Shown: one piece after another, positions 12,433-23,410 of the stretch
How the letters are laid out: every line of letters starts with the position of its first letter
How positions within the stretch are numbered: the stretch's first letter is position 1
Translations under genes and position numbers: made by a program
NCBI GenBank assembly: GCA_023512835.1
Contig: CM042088.1
Coordinates: forward strand, 33,311,664-33,375,663
Direction: 5' to 3'
Origin: Taxillus chinensis
Lineage: Eukaryota > Streptophyta > Magnoliopsida > Santalales > Loranthaceae
DNA: 64,000 nt
The notes under the pieces: generated by a model
Told to the model about the DNA's origin: nothing
What the model saw: the letters and a program-made list of their open reading frames with translations, nothing else
The model's database searches: none

Positions 12433-12900
12433 ATTGGAACCAAAAGTGGAGTTAATGTGGTTTGGGATAAACTATGTATAATTGACAAATATAAATTGGT
12501 GTTTGCATGATGCATGCATGCAAAATATGCACAAAATGTACGAAATGGGCACGAAGAGCATAATGTGTTAGCCAAAGGATGGGATTGCACTACCCATGCA
12601 TAACACGACAAGAGTTTACACGATACTAGGTTGGATTACATGAAACATGTACTTTTGTACAGTAAGAAACATAGGGTGCACGAAACAAATATGTACCGTG
12701 CAGTTACTTTCTTACTCTAATTTACCTCGTTTTCAATTCCGTTTTATAGAGTTTTATTTGTATGGACTGGGTAATCCTTGGGGGACCCATTGATATGGTA
12801 CAGTTGACATGATTTGGGATTATTGGGTTTCAAGGTCCTCTCTTGTTTATTAGTCGGATGTTGAGAACATTGGTATTGATTTCTTTGTTTCTTGTCTGTG
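12433..12900. other. Gene-free stretch right of the copia solo LTR
   Basis: Moderately AT-rich DNA with the word GCATGATGCATGCATGC near 12510. No coding or repeat structure I can assign. Confidence 0.4.
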
Positions 12901-12903
12901 TTA

Positions 12904-13870
12904 TTGGTATTGATTGCTTATAACTATTGGGAGTTGGTGGTATTAGGATGCACTAGTTTCCCTTACTTATTGTCGATGGAATGGTTTCATTGTTGGCATT
13001 AGTTGCCTAACTTGATCATTGGAAGTTGTTGTTGGTGGGCGGCATTCAAGGACGGATCCAGAAATTGTTGGATATAAAGCATAAAAAACTATGCTTAGTA
13101 GGGCCGATCCCAAGATTTAGGGGGGTCTAAAGTGATTATTAAATTGAAATCCCTTATCCATAAATTAAATTGGTATTTTTTTTATTTTTATTTACTATAA
13201 TTATAGAAATAATATAAAATTTAAAAATATATATCATTGTCGAAATTATAAATTAATTTTTTATTGTTTGCTGTCATCAGAAGTTAGGTCAAGATGATAT
13301 AAGCCTTGAAAGCCCTAATTTTAATTTAATTTTTAGGGGACAAAGACTCAGGTCTCACTTGCCAGGCCTTGAGACCAACACTGACGATTAGTATTATTTA
13401 AGTTAAAATTAATAACATAAAAGCATAAAAAACTTATCAAATTATTATATAATCAAGTTAAATAATTTTTTAAAATCATATAATTCATTTACTATTATTA
13501 TAATTAGTACCATGGTTATCACAAACAATATAAGATACTAAATTATATTACCAATTAATTATAATTATAATTATATATATAATATAAATAATTAAAATTA
13601 AAATTTATATATAGTTATATATATTTACTTAATATTAAATTTTATAATTATATATTTATATATTAATTTTAATATATATAAGTTTTTTATATATATAAAT
13701 TTTAAAAAATTGGGGGGGGGGGGGGGCCTGCCGGCCCCCCCCTAATTCCGTCTCTGGCGGCATTGGTTGCCCCTACATATCAATGGTGGATTGATTTAGA
13801 TGTTAGTATTGGTTCATACAACTTTGATACTTGGGAGTTATTAGTGGTATGTAGTAATGGTTGCTCCTAC
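12904..13870. repeat. ~90-bp tandem repeat, three units, split by a MITE
   Basis: Units start at 12904 (TTGGTATTGATTGC), 12993 (TTGGCATTAGTTGCC) and 13803 (TTAGTATTGGTTC), each followed by a TTGGGAGTT-like block. With the inserted MITE removed the spacing is about 89-92 bp. The units are well diverged. Confidence 0.6.
13047..13756. mobile_element. hAT-type MITE with 8-bp duplication GCGGCATT
   Basis: The 710-bp element begins CAAGGACGG and ends CCGTCTCTG, whose complement is CAGAGACGG, so the ends form a short imperfect inverted repeat of the CAGRGACGG type found on plant hAT elements. GCGGCATT flanks it at 13039-13046 and 13757-13764, the 8-bp duplication expected for hAT. It has no transposase frame. 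The interior is AT-rich and ends in a G/C homopolymer stretch at 13711-13742. Confidence 0.8.
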
Positions 13871-13899
13871 ATGTGGTTAAGAGTTACTCTATGGTTAGT

Positions 13900-14547
13900 T
13901 GTCACATGCCGAATTTCCAACCCAAGAAAAATGGCTAATGACTCCCCTTACCCACCCGGTGGGGCAAGGGGTTAGATTAAATAACAATCCATATGAAACA
14001 ATTCAAATAAAATGTTCACAATAATATATTCATAATACAATCCACATACTCGATATTTGATGTTGTTTAAACATATACAAAAATCCTCCTTTGGTGGGGT
14101 TACACCAGTTCCTCAAAACAACTCAATACAAGTCATAATAACAGGAAAAATAATAAAATATAAACTCGGGATCTCCACCTTGATGTCATGCCTAGCTTCG
14201 GTTAACACTTAGAAGAAAAACAAACTCACAGTATGAAGGGTAAACAACCACAACTTAGTAGAGATCATATTTTCCCAGCCCATTCCATTCCATGCTCCTA
14301 ACCACTACATGAATAAATGTATATATGTGTTTGTGACATGTCCACAATATAAATGAATAAACAATTAATATTATACATACAATCAATTCTCATAAACCAA
14401 CGGGGCATAAACGGACCACAAAGGCTCTCTCATCCTTAACCATACAAGTCACCTCAACCTCAGGCACACAAACATCCATCCCCAACCACATAGGCCATAA
14501 GTCAAGAAAAATCATAGAGTTAATCCCCACAAAACACATGATGAACA
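13900..14547 (-). mobile_element. Diverged type B-like LTR fragment
   Basis: The left end reads TGTCACATGCCGAATTTCC and continues CAACCCAAGAAAAATGG and GGGGCAAGGGGTTAG, the reverse complement of a type B LTR 3' end as seen at 37700 and 44882. The match weakens rightwards and stops at the GC-rich element starting at 14556. Further LTR sequence may continue right of 15528, but I cannot align it. Confidence 0.7.
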
Positions 14548-14555
14548 CTCTTTAA

Positions 14556-15519
14556 TAGGGGTGCTACCCGCCCTAGCGGGGGCGGAGCCTACCTATTATC
14601 ATACCCTGCTCCAGCCTAGGCGGGTAGTAAAATGTTGAAATCGTACCCCGCCCCATGCGTAGGCAGAGTGGGGTACCCCATCATATAGCGGGGTTAGTAG
14701 GGGGAGGCTTCATTTGCCCGCTCCCCGCCATCGACCTCTATTGATCACTCTTAAGACAGGCTTGCCTTTTAGAGGCTCTATAAAGCAGTTGATAAGAGTG
14801 ATTCGGGTCCTATCGGGGGCGGAATCAACCTATTATCGCTTCCCACGCCCGCTGAAGTAGTAGGTCAAATTTTAAAATTGTACCTCGTTCCATATATGTA
14901 AGGGGGCAACCTATTCTTTAATGTGTCTGCAAATGAGATTTCATTATCCCGCATTTTGCTCTCACTTTATATTGGATCTGTCGATATGAATAATTTTAGC
15001 TTAAATTAAATTACTACATTATTTTTAACCAAAAAATTATCAAAAATAATTTAATTTTATAATAATAAATATCATTCAAAAATATCAAAAGGCATAAACA
15101 ATAATTAAATAATAGTATTTAAAAATATTATAAAATTACAAATAAAAATTATTAAAATTAGGTGGGGGCAAGGTTAGGGTGTGGTACTCTACTACCTATT
15201 ACCGCTCTTCGTTCCCGCCAAAGCGGGGTGTCAAGTTTAAAACCACATCCCGTCCTTGCTTGGGCTCCTCGCTCCCATAGCGGGAGCAAAACAAATAGCG
15301 AGCGGAATAACGAGTGTGGGTATTGTTGGGAAAGTTGTCTCACATGGAAGAAAGTGGGGGAAGCCAATGGTTTAATATAGTGGAGCAGGCCTGAAAAATA
15401 TCACAACGCGTTTTAAAACCATGCGGGCTGATGTGACAAGCCCAAAGCGGACAATATTGTGACATGCGAGCGGGTCTGCACCTTGATCCAATCCTAACAG
15501 GTATCTGTTGTCCACTCCT
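14556..15519. mobile_element. GC-rich hAT-like element with imperfect duplication
   Basis: It begins TAGGGGTGCTACCCGCC and ends TCCACTCCT. The flanks CTCTTTAA (14548-14555) and CTCCTCAA (15520-15527) agree at 6 of 8 bases. The interior carries several diverged CCCGCC/GCGGGG blocks (about 14565-14740, 14805-14900 and 15160-15310), like known plant non-autonomous elements that begin TAGGGGTG with CCCGCC-rich arms. A short solo LTR is inserted near its right end. No transposase frame. The family assignment is inference. Confidence 0.55.
15324..15499 (+). mobile_element. TRIM-size solo LTR, 176 bp (GGTAT duplication)
   Basis: It starts TGTTGGGAAAGTTGTC and ends CCAATCCTAACA, with GGTAT on both sides (15319-15323 and 15500-15504). 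The interior words AGCCAATGGTTTAATATAG and GCCCAAAGCGGACAATATTG are a widespread plant short-LTR signature. I saw no 5S-rRNA-like box, so it is not the Cassandra type. Confidence 0.85.
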
Positions 15520-15527
15520 CTCCTCAA

Positions 15528-16009
15528 GGCATACATCTCAAATACACAACTTATAACTAACACATTTCAAAATTACATATTCCTCTTACAAAACATAACT
15601 TACTGCAATCTTTATTAAAAAAATTAAAATAAAATGATAGCATACATGTTTTTTATTTTAATATTTACAAATAGAGATAAAGAACTATATTTATTTTTAG
15701 AAATAGAGATTAAAGAGACATGCAAATGGCTAGAACCAAGTTTAAGGAAATGATACAATCTCATTTGGAATTCCACATAATGCATTACGGGTAGAATGGT
15801 TATAAAGGTACAGAGAGCACACGAGAATAAATTAACATTGCAGCTGAAAAATGACCCGTAATATTTTTTTTTTTACATAAAAAAGATAAAAACAGAAACT
15901 AAAAATGGAAAGAATTGTAATCCGTGATCAATCAAACTGCCCCCCTATATCAAATGTAACACATTTCAATCATTCACCGCAACTTTTTTTTTTTTTTTTT
16001 GGTTTGGTT
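15528..16009. other. 3' flank of HSPRO
   Basis: AT-rich sequence on the downstream side of the minus-strand HSPRO gene. A T run at 15985-16000 (A run in the transcript sense) lies just after the stop codon, inside the expected 3' UTR. TTTATT at about 15611 would read AATAAA on the minus strand and is one possible poly(A) signal. Nothing else is assignable. Confidence 0.4.
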
Positions 16010-17485
16010 TTAATCCCGACGACGACGAGTGACATGGCCGTGTTGGTGCTCCCAAAGGTCCCCCAAGAAGGTCTTGGCAGCATCCAAACTGGGAAAGTAG
16101 GTAGGCTCCAGAAAGATCTGAGACAAGGCGTCGCAGGAGTCGGGCTTCACCAGGGCCCGATTCCCCTGGGCCTCCAAGCTCCCCATGGCGACCACCAACA
16201 CCTGCCTGTAGGCGAAGAAGAAGCGCTTGAGAGCGGACTCCACCGCCTGCAGTCCCTGCAGCAAGTGAATCTTGTCGTACTCCGACCCACGCCTCTCCCG
16301 ATACAGCTTCATGGCCGCTTCTTGAATCCTGGGCCCTCCCCTCGGGTCTGCCTCCACCTCCAGTATGTACGGCACCCTGTGCTTCAAATCCTTGGACATG
16401 TGGGCGATGGCCAGCAAGCCTTCGGAGCCGAAGCAAAACGCTTGGGAGTCGGAACCGGCTTTGATGGATAGCTGGTTCTTCAGGCGGAGGAAATCATCCG
16501 GATCCATCAACAGGTGAACGTCCTGGATCTCGGCGAGCAGCTTCCAGATCCGCTCCACACACCAGCAGTCGCTCGCGGCTCGCTCGAAGCTCCTCGCCTC
16601 GATCCGGTCGCAGATCCGCGACAGCAGCTCCCGCGACACCCGGATCCAAGACTCGAGGATTTGGTGGGAGGTGTACACCGTCTGATTCTCTTGGTTGCGG
16701 AGGTTCATTCTATCGGAAGGGCTCTTCTTGAGGGCGTGAAGCTTCGAGGGGTTGCAAACCGCGTCGTACTGGAGGCAGGGCTTCCCGGCGAGGTTCGGCT
16801 CTCCCAACCCCAGCGTGTACCGACACGGCCTCATCGCGCACTCGATGGAGTATAGGATCTTCTGGGCGATCGATTCCGATTTTTGCCACGACGCCAGGCG
16901 GGGGAGGAGGCTCGCCTCGCTGGTCCAGTTTACCACCGTCGTCTCCTCCGAGAGCTTCCACACCTCCGCCGCCGAGCTGCCCACCCGAGTCAACACGCCT
17001 TCCTCCGAGCTCAGATCCACGATCGGGGCGGTGCCGCGCGCGTCGCTGTCTTCCTCCTCGTATTCGCAGAGGATGGCGATGAGCTGGATCTGGGTCGTCG
17101 CCAGTGACTCCAGCCTTCGCCTCCATTCCCTCCGGTTCGCGTACGGCCTCGGGTCCGACATCACCGACGAGACGAACCGGAACGTGATCTCCAGACCCTG
17201 CAGCGCCGGCTTCAGAACCGACTCGTTGTTCCAGTTCGGAAACTGTTTGGAGCTCCATAGCTCCCGGAGCTCCGGAAGCCGGAGATAGTGCTCGTAGGCC
17301 GCACGCGCCGACTCCGAAGAAGAAGAAGAAGAAGAAGAAGAAGAAGAAGAAGACGCTGCCGGAGAAAACTCGCCCCCGACGCGGGACGTCGGGGGGATCG
17401 AAACGCGCAGCTTGTCGGACAGCTTGGGCGATTTCTCCTGCATGTTTGATGATCCAATATTGGCTTTGCAATCCAAATCCACCAT
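16010..17485 (-). CDS. HSPRO: HSPRO (Hs1pro-1 type) nematode-resistance-like protein
   Basis: One uninterrupted 491-residue frame, matching the usual size and single-exon structure of plant HSPRO proteins. Family landmarks appear in order: SPAA plus a Ser run (about 41-57), AAYEHYLRLPELRELW, NWNNESVLKPALQGLEITF, DPRPYANRREWRRRLESLA, APIVDLSSEEGV, EVWKLSEETTVV, EASLLPRLASWQKSE, ILYSIECAMR, YTLGLGEPNLAGKPCL, QILESWIRVSRELL, ASDCWCVERIWKLLAEI, LLMDPDDFLRLKNQL, GGPRIQEAAMKLY, IHLLQGLQAVESALKRFFF and, near the C-terminus, FLEPTYFPSLDAAKTFLGD. HSPRO proteins are linked to basal resistance and, in Arabidopsis, to SnRK1 kinase binding and stress response. Those roles are known for the family and not shown here. 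The ATG is the first in frame, and an in-frame ATG follows at residue 15. Coding DNA is markedly more GC-rich than the surroundings. No frameshift, and it is the only intact gene I accept in the window. Confidence 0.97.
   Translation of the reverse strand: MVDLDCKANIGSSNMQEKSPKLSDKLRVSIPPTSRVGGEFSPAASSSSSSSSSSSSSESARAAYEHYLRLPELRELWSSKQFPNWNNESVLKPALQGLEITFRFVSSVMSDPRPYANRREWRRRLESLATTQIQLIAILCEYEEEDSDARGTAPIVDLSSEEGVLTRVGSSAAEVWKLSEETTVVNWTSEASLLPRLASWQKSESIAQKILYSIECAMRPCRYTLGLGEPNLAGKPCLQYDAVCNPSKLHALKKSPSDRMNLRNQENQTVYTSHQILESWIRVSRELLSRICDRIEARSFERAASDCWCVERIWKLLAEIQDVHLLMDPDDFLRLKNQLSIKAGSDSQAFCFGSEGLLAIAHMSKDLKHRVPYILEVEADPRGGPRIQEAAMKLYRERRGSEYDKIHLLQGLQAVESALKRFFFAYRQVLVVAMGSLEAQGNRALVKPDSCDALSQIFLEPTYFPSLDAAKTFLGDLWEHQHGHVTRRRRD
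17318..17353. repeat. Coding trinucleotide microsatellite (poly-Ser in HSPRO)
   Basis: A pure GAA run on the plus strand gives about 13 TCT serine codons in HSPRO just before ESARAAYEHY. The N-terminal Ser run is common in this family but its length varies, and a pure codon run suggests slippage-driven length change. Confidence 0.9.
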
Positions 17486-17648
17486 CGCTGCGTTTGTTGG
17501 AAGAATCTATATGTATCTCACGGAATAGAAAGTGAAATGAACGTGACTGACTAACTGGGTCTTAATTTGGTAAACAGCTGTTTGCGTGTTTTTTCGTTTT
17601 TGTCAAGAAAATGTTGAACTTGCACGGCCGCTGTCCCTCTAGAGGCCT

Positions 17649-17656
17649 TATTTATA
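17649..17656 (-). promoter_or_regulatory. HSPRO TATA box
   Basis: The minus strand reads TATAAATA here, about 164 bp upstream of the HSPRO ATG, a normal distance for a plant core promoter with a leader of roughly 130 bp. The surrounding sequence is CACTATAAATAAGG. Confidence 0.7.
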
Positions 17657-18310
17657 GTGAAAAAAAAAAAAAAAAAGCGTGTGAAAGAAGGCGTAGTAGA
17701 GCAGAGGACAATTTTCAAAGTCCGGGGTGTTCGTTTTTGTTTTTTTTTTTTTTTGGTTTTTTTTAAAAGAATTAAAAAAAACCAAAACCAAAAGAGGATA
17801 AATTAAAAGGCACAATATATGCCATATGACGAAGCTTATCCATTTACCTACCCAACCCACAAGCACGAGGACCATTTTTCTGACTAAAGAGAAAATAACT
17901 AATCTGCCCCCCACCCGGTTGCTTGGAAGCAACGACGGGTCGGGTCGTAAACAAAATCTGCAGGCGAGGTGGGTCGATTTGGGCCCACCTCCCCCTTCCC
18001 TATTTCTTTCTAACATGTTTTGGGGTGCGACGGAGTCCACGGACCACGGTTGGGGCCATTCAGTATTCCTTGACTCGTGGCAATCTGAAAGGTCTCTGAC
18101 ACGCCGCCGCACAATGACATGTTAATATTATGGGTTTGTTTCATTTTACATGCTTGGTGTTCGTTCCATCGAGGGTGGCGAGGGGTTGATGATTTAATTA
18201 ATCTGTGTGGACCGGCTGGCTGGCTGGCCGAAACTGGAATGTCCTTTTTTGACATTTTGATGGGGGGCGTCCAACGTGACACGACGGGCTTTAATGTAAT
18301 AAAATTCTAA
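17657..18310 (-). promoter_or_regulatory. HSPRO upstream region
   Basis: Sequence upstream of the TATA box in the HSPRO direction. It contains A/T homopolymers (17660-17676, 17738-17765) and a more GC-rich part at 17880-18300. I see no ORF with a domain on either strand and no box I would name with confidence. Assignment as promoter rests only on position. Confidence 0.4.
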
Positions 18311-19030
18311 GGAACGTGGCTGGCGATGTGAGAATTACCATCGTGCCATTGTCGGTCGAGGGCGGGGATAATGGAACGTCATTTTATGTTCTGTGAATAT
18401 TAAATGAGTTCGTTGTAAATGCGCACACCAGAATTCCATTTCCAGGGATTAGTTAGTAGTTTTCAAATGAATGCATGCATGAGCTAAAATTTTGAAATTT
18501 ACCCATTTTTTTAGGGCACTTAAAAATAATATACAAAAACAACATTCGTACCTACTTGGAATGTTCCTTAAAAACTTATTTTATAAATAAATTATATATA
18601 TATATATTGGATTTTGTGATGTGTTGCTAACCAAAATGATGCCGTTTTGGTACTATTTACTTTCTTCTCTTTATTTATATATATAAAAATTTAAATTATA
18701 ATTGAACTTATGCAAATAAAAATTAAATATAACTCACGCATGTCCAAAGGAATGTTAAACAGGCATGGCAAGGTAGACCTAAGTTTAAATGGATTGGCTC
18801 GTGAGTTGAGCCATTTTTCAACTACCGGAGGGAGAAGGGTCTGATCCATCGAAGATGGCTATGTGCAATGATAAAGTCGTCCCGCTTGAAAAAATACTAA
18901 CAAAATGATGCTAGAAAGAATAAAATTCAAAATCTCTTCCAACCATAACACTATAAGGATAAACAATTATTATTTAACATGTTTACATATATATATATAT
19001 ATATGTATATATTTAATTCCTAACATATAG
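18311..19030. other. AT-rich intergenic DNA, no gene
   Basis: Short TA microsatellites near 18595-18608 and 18990-19010. No coding signal. Confidence 0.45.
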
Positions 19031-19118
<88 letters not shown>

Positions 19119-19119
19119 T
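19031..19119. repeat. (ATA)n microsatellite
   Basis: About 29 near-perfect trinucleotide units of ATA/TAA, broken once by GAT near the right end. Confidence 0.95.
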
Positions 19120-19254
19120 AAACTACATATTTGATTTTAAAAATAATAATAATAACAAGGTATATATATTAGTATTATAAGAAGAATAAATGTAATAATA
19201 ATAATTTAATATGAAATACAAATTAATTATATTTAAAATTAATCTTTAATTACT

Positions 19255-19985
19255 TAATTAATAGGTTAAAATAGTAATTAATACATTAATATTTAAAATA
19301 ATAATATCATTTTTACAGTTTATTACTTTTAGCTCAAATATGAAATTTGTACTACCAAAAGTCAAAATTCATTCTTACCATAATAACTCTTATATTGAGT
19401 TAAATAATTTGTGAATAGATATATTAATTAGATTCAAATTTAATTTAAAATTTATTAATAGGATGGTTTAAGACTAAATGATTCAATTAAATATTATTTG
19501 ATCAACAAATATATTAATATTTAAACTAATAATATTATTTACATAGTTCATTGATTTTAACTCAAATATAAATACATGTTATTAAAAGTTAAACCCTACT
19601 CCCACCATACATGATTCAATGATTCATATCACGATTGGAAATATTGGTAGATAGACATTAATCAGATTTAAATTTAGTTTTAAATTTATTAATGTGCTAA
19701 TTTAAGATCAAATGATCAAATCAGATATTATTTGATTGAAAAAAGTATTAATATTTCAACTAATAATATCATTTATATTACTTATTACTTTTAGCTCAAA
19801 TATAAAATATCTACTATTAAAAGTCAAAACTCATTCTCACCATGCATGACTCATATTATAAATGAAATAATTTGTAGATAGACATTAATTAAACTTAATT
19901 TTAGTTTTAAATTTATTAATAAACTAATTTAAGATTAAATGATTCAATCAAATATTATTTGATTGAATAATTATTTGATATGATA
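19255..19985. repeat. 231-bp AT-rich tandem repeat, three units
   Basis: The word TATTACTTTTAGCTCAAATA (19321), its variant TTGATTTTAACTCAAATA (19551) and the same word again (about 19782) are spaced 230-232 bp apart. Other anchors keep the spacing: AATGATTCAATTAAATATTATTTGAT near 19478 has counterparts near 19708 and 19937. Units are diverged. No coding content. Confidence 0.75.
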
Positions 19986-20873
19986 AATATATATTATTTA
20001 GTTTATATTATTATAATTTACACTTATAATTATAACTAATGATAATGTTATTAATTATACATATAACTTGTTTTAATTATGTATATAACTTATTTTAATT
20101 ATATGTTTGTATTGAAGTTGTTTGTTTTATATGTAAAGTACTTTAGATTTTAACTATTTTGATAAAGTATTTATAGTTTTAAATGATCAACTAATATTTT
20201 TGGTATATATAAAAAATATTTAAACTATTTTTTTTACATAAATTAAGTGGTTAAAGCTTAATTTAATTATACATATAATTGTATTTTATATTAAATATTA
20301 TTACTACTTTTAAATGTTATTTTTATTGAAACTAATTAAATTGTATTTTTTTATTAAAATATTATTAGTACATTTATTTGTATTATAATATAAATATATA
20401 TACTTTGTAATTACTATTATTTTTAATACAAAACATATAATCTTTAATAATTAATAATAATAATAATACTAATATTGATACTATACTAATTACAAAAGTA
20501 TATTGAATAATAATCATATAGTATAATGGTTATGATTATGGTTTAATCGAGGTCTAGGCAGTTTAACACTGTTTCCTTTAATAAAAGAAGATAATTTTAA
20601 AAACCTTTTTATCTAGGCCGTCTTTTTTTATTGATATAAAATTAAAATGATTTTCTTAACTTTCTTAAGTAATTTATAAAATAAAGATGATTTTAACTCG
20701 TCCTTAAAAAGTTTTTATAGTTATTTAAAAATAGTCTTCAATCTAAATACCCTATATATATATATACATATATTGTGTAAGTTTTCAAGAGAATAGTGAA
20801 ACTGTTTTATTTTAATCACTATTTTATCATAAAAAAAATATTACAAAAATGGGAGACATGTATGTTTGTTCAC
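19986..20873. other. AT-rich intergenic DNA, no gene
   Basis: Very AT-rich with scattered ATA runs. Nothing assignable. Confidence 0.45.

Positions 20874-20958
<85 letters not shown>
20874..20958. repeat. (AC)n(AT)n microsatellite
   Basis: About 36 AC units followed by a short AT run. Long His/Thr or Val/Cys open frames across it on both strands are artefacts of the repeat. Confidence 0.97.
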
Positions 20959-21265
20959 CCAATTAATCATTTTGTTTACATGTTGCAAACATTTCCCCGT
21001 ATATAAATACTTGCAAAATAATATGATCATATATTGCAATAAGATATATTCATATATGTTCAAGTCTAATAACATTCAAAATACATGCAAGTATAATTAT
21101 ATGTACTGAGAATTAATACTTGTCAGTTGTCATAGTTATAAAACCTATAATTTTATATATACATATTGTTGGATTACTGGAATAAGATTAACAATTAAAT
21201 GTAACGAAAATAGATTTTTTTTAAAATCTAGTAAACAAACATAGGATCTAAACATGAATCAATTA

Positions 21266-23164
21266 TATTATGAAAAATATGATTTGTTGAAACTGTCACG
21301 AATTTTTCTAAGTTTGGTGACTCAAAGACCTGAAGGTCTGAGGGTCAAAGAGTCGAAGTCTGAAGAATAGAAAATTGTCAATGCGTTGTTATGTTAGCCG
21401 ATTCGTCAAAGGCTCGAAGAGTCAAAGTTAGTTAATCAGAGAAACTGATAGTACAATAGATGAATCTAAGACCTGAAGACCTGAAGGTTGTATAGTCGAA
21501 GGGTCAAAGAAAATGGAACAAAGGAAATTGACAGAACATAACATAAAAGTGTGACTCGAAGACTTAAAGGGTCGAAGACATTTGATTATAGAAATTGTCA
21601 GTTCATAAAAAATCTATGACTCGAAGACTTGAAGGTCAAAAAGTCAAAGGGTTGAAGACAATAGAACAATGGAAACTAACAGAACATAAAATGAAACTGA
21701 GACTCGAAGACTCATAGATTCGAAGAGTTAGACAGTCGAAGATAGTTGATCAAGAGAAACTGTTAGCATATAAAATAAAGCTGAGACTTGTAGACTCGAA
21801 AGTCGAAGAATTGAAGACTCAGAGAGTCAAAGACTTGAAAAATCGAAGACTCAGCTCGTAACATACCGTAATCGGCTAAGCAAAATATGTGAAGAGTCGA
21901 ATGCTAGAAGAGTCGAAGACTCATCTTACGTTCGTAGACCCGAAGAACCGAAGGGTAGTAGAATGATAGTCTTAACTACACTAAGCGAACTGAGTGACTT
22001 GAAGACTCGAATGCTCAAAGGAATAGAGTTGAAGATTCGTAGCATGAGAGACTGAGTAAAGGTTAAGCAAACTCTTCATGACAACTCGAAAAGTCGAAGA
22101 CTCGAAGAGCCAAAGAGTCGAAGACTCAAATAACAAAGAGTTTATTATATGACTTAACCCAAATAAACACATGTTACAAATATAGACTCAAAGAACCAAA
22201 GAGTTGAAGACTCACAGGATCAAACGTTGTTGAAGCCATAAGCATCTCTGCATCATTATGTAGGGCTCAACCTAAAGCTTCGAGTCACCGACCTTTGAGG
22301 AAACCATTCTTCAAGTCAAACAACATCTTCGAGACAAACTCACTACACACAGAATAAACAATTAGCAAAATCATTAGCTAGGGTTAATGTGTGTTGACTG
22401 CGCCATTCTCAATAGTCAAGTGCATTTATTACTGCAATAAATGTTGCATTAATGGCTGCCAAGCACTATCAATAGATGAACGGTGAAGATCAAAAGTTCC
22501 AGTATGGGCAGCAGATCAACCCATCCTCTGTTCTTTCATAATTTAATGGCAGAAAGTTAACTTGTCGGAATAAAAAGTCACACGCACATGCACTTAAACA
22601 TTAAATTAATATCTCACATGCGCTTTAACATTAAATTAACATAGCTCATAACAAGCAAGAACTTGGAACTCTAAAGAAAACAAATAATCAATTCTCACAT
22701 GAAAAACAAAATAACATTGGAGACTCAACTCGAGAGTTCCAACGCTTGAGAGAAAAACTGTGAGAATACTTTCTAAGTGATTTGTGCTTGAAGAACAAAG
22801 AAAAAGATCACACTTTGAAGAATTATTTAACAAACCTTATCTAAAGATCTAGCATAACCATCTTGTTTGTCTTTGCATTGATCATCCACAATCAATAACA
22901 TTTTGAAAGAATATTTCCTAAATTGTGTTTGTCCTTCTATATTAACTTCAGTTGGAACATTCTTGTATGATCTGAGACCTTTTATGTCAAGATCATTAAC
23001 TCATTTCAGATTTATCTGTTAGCTCATTATCATTTATATACTTTTTTGTCTGCTTCTCATTTATTATCGAATCATAGTCATTCTTTGTAAAGTTCCTTTA
23101 GTAATCCTAAGCTTCCGCGAAGAAAGTCTATTCACACCCCTCTAGACTCACTTTGGGACCTAAA
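21266..23164 (+). mobile_element. Copia-type solo LTR with AATTA duplication
   Basis: About 1,899 bp. The flanks AATTA (21261-21265) and AATTA (23165-23169) rejoin to give GAATCAATTAATTTAATTATG, which matches the uninterrupted sister copy near 23915. Near the right end the words GTCTATTCACACCCCTCTAG and CTTTGGGACCTAA are typical of copia LTR 3' ends. The outermost bases are TA and AA instead of TG and CA, so the ends appear mutated. No internal region. Confidence 0.7.
21305..22215. repeat. Dispersed GACTCGAAGA array inside the copia LTR
   Basis: The words GACTCGAAG, GTCGAAGA and TCAAAGAGTCGAAG recur dozens of times over about 900 bp with irregular 10-40 bp spacing. This is a degenerate short-unit array, not a fixed-period satellite. 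Confidence 0.8.
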
Positions 23165-23410
23165 AATTAATTTAATTATGCAAAGAATGAAAAGAAGAAA
23201 CCAACCTAAAGGATGATATAGCAAGAACCATCTTCTTTTCTCTCTAAGAATGAACTCGTGATCAACCTTTGATCGTCTTCGTAGCCTCCTAGATTCAATT
23301 ACCAAGTAGTATTCTCTTCTATTTACCTTCTCAAAGAGTATATGGCTATGACACCCTTGGATCAAAGAACAGGAACAACACCTCTGCTAGGGCTAGCTGT
23401 CACTTGTCTT

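Larger units (their letters stand above)
21167..23410 (-). mobile_element. Copia-like LTR (type C, left copy) split by another LTR
   Basis: The segment starts TGTTGGATTACTGG and continues AATAAGATTAACAATTAAATG. After the insertion at 21266-23164 it resumes with TTTAATTATGCAAAGAATG and runs to about 23410. It aligns along its length with the copy starting at 23826, including GAATGAACTCGTGAT, CGTAGCCTCCTAGATTCAAT and AACAGGAACAACACCT. Relative to the right copy it is truncated at the GCTAG...GTCACTTG region. Orientation is taken from the primer-site-like word before the right copy. Confidence 0.65.

Noticed and set aside
15324..15499. Cassandra-type TRIM with a 5S rRNA promoter
   Set aside because: The LTR lacks any 5S-like internal control region, so only the general TRIM-size call is kept.
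15905..17471. Long open frames antisense to and overlapping HSPRO (15905-16471, 16514-16855, 16710-17471, 16752-17288)
   Set aside because: They are shadows of the GC-rich HSPRO coding sequence and have no family match. HSPRO itself explains the lack of stops.
17648..18282. Minus-strand open frames upstream of HSPRO (17648-18112, 18010-18282)
   Set aside because: Low-complexity Lys/Phe tails from A/T runs or no domain. One overlaps the TATA box region.
20827..21109. His/Thr and Val/Cys repeat proteins
   Set aside because: Artefacts of the AC microsatellite.
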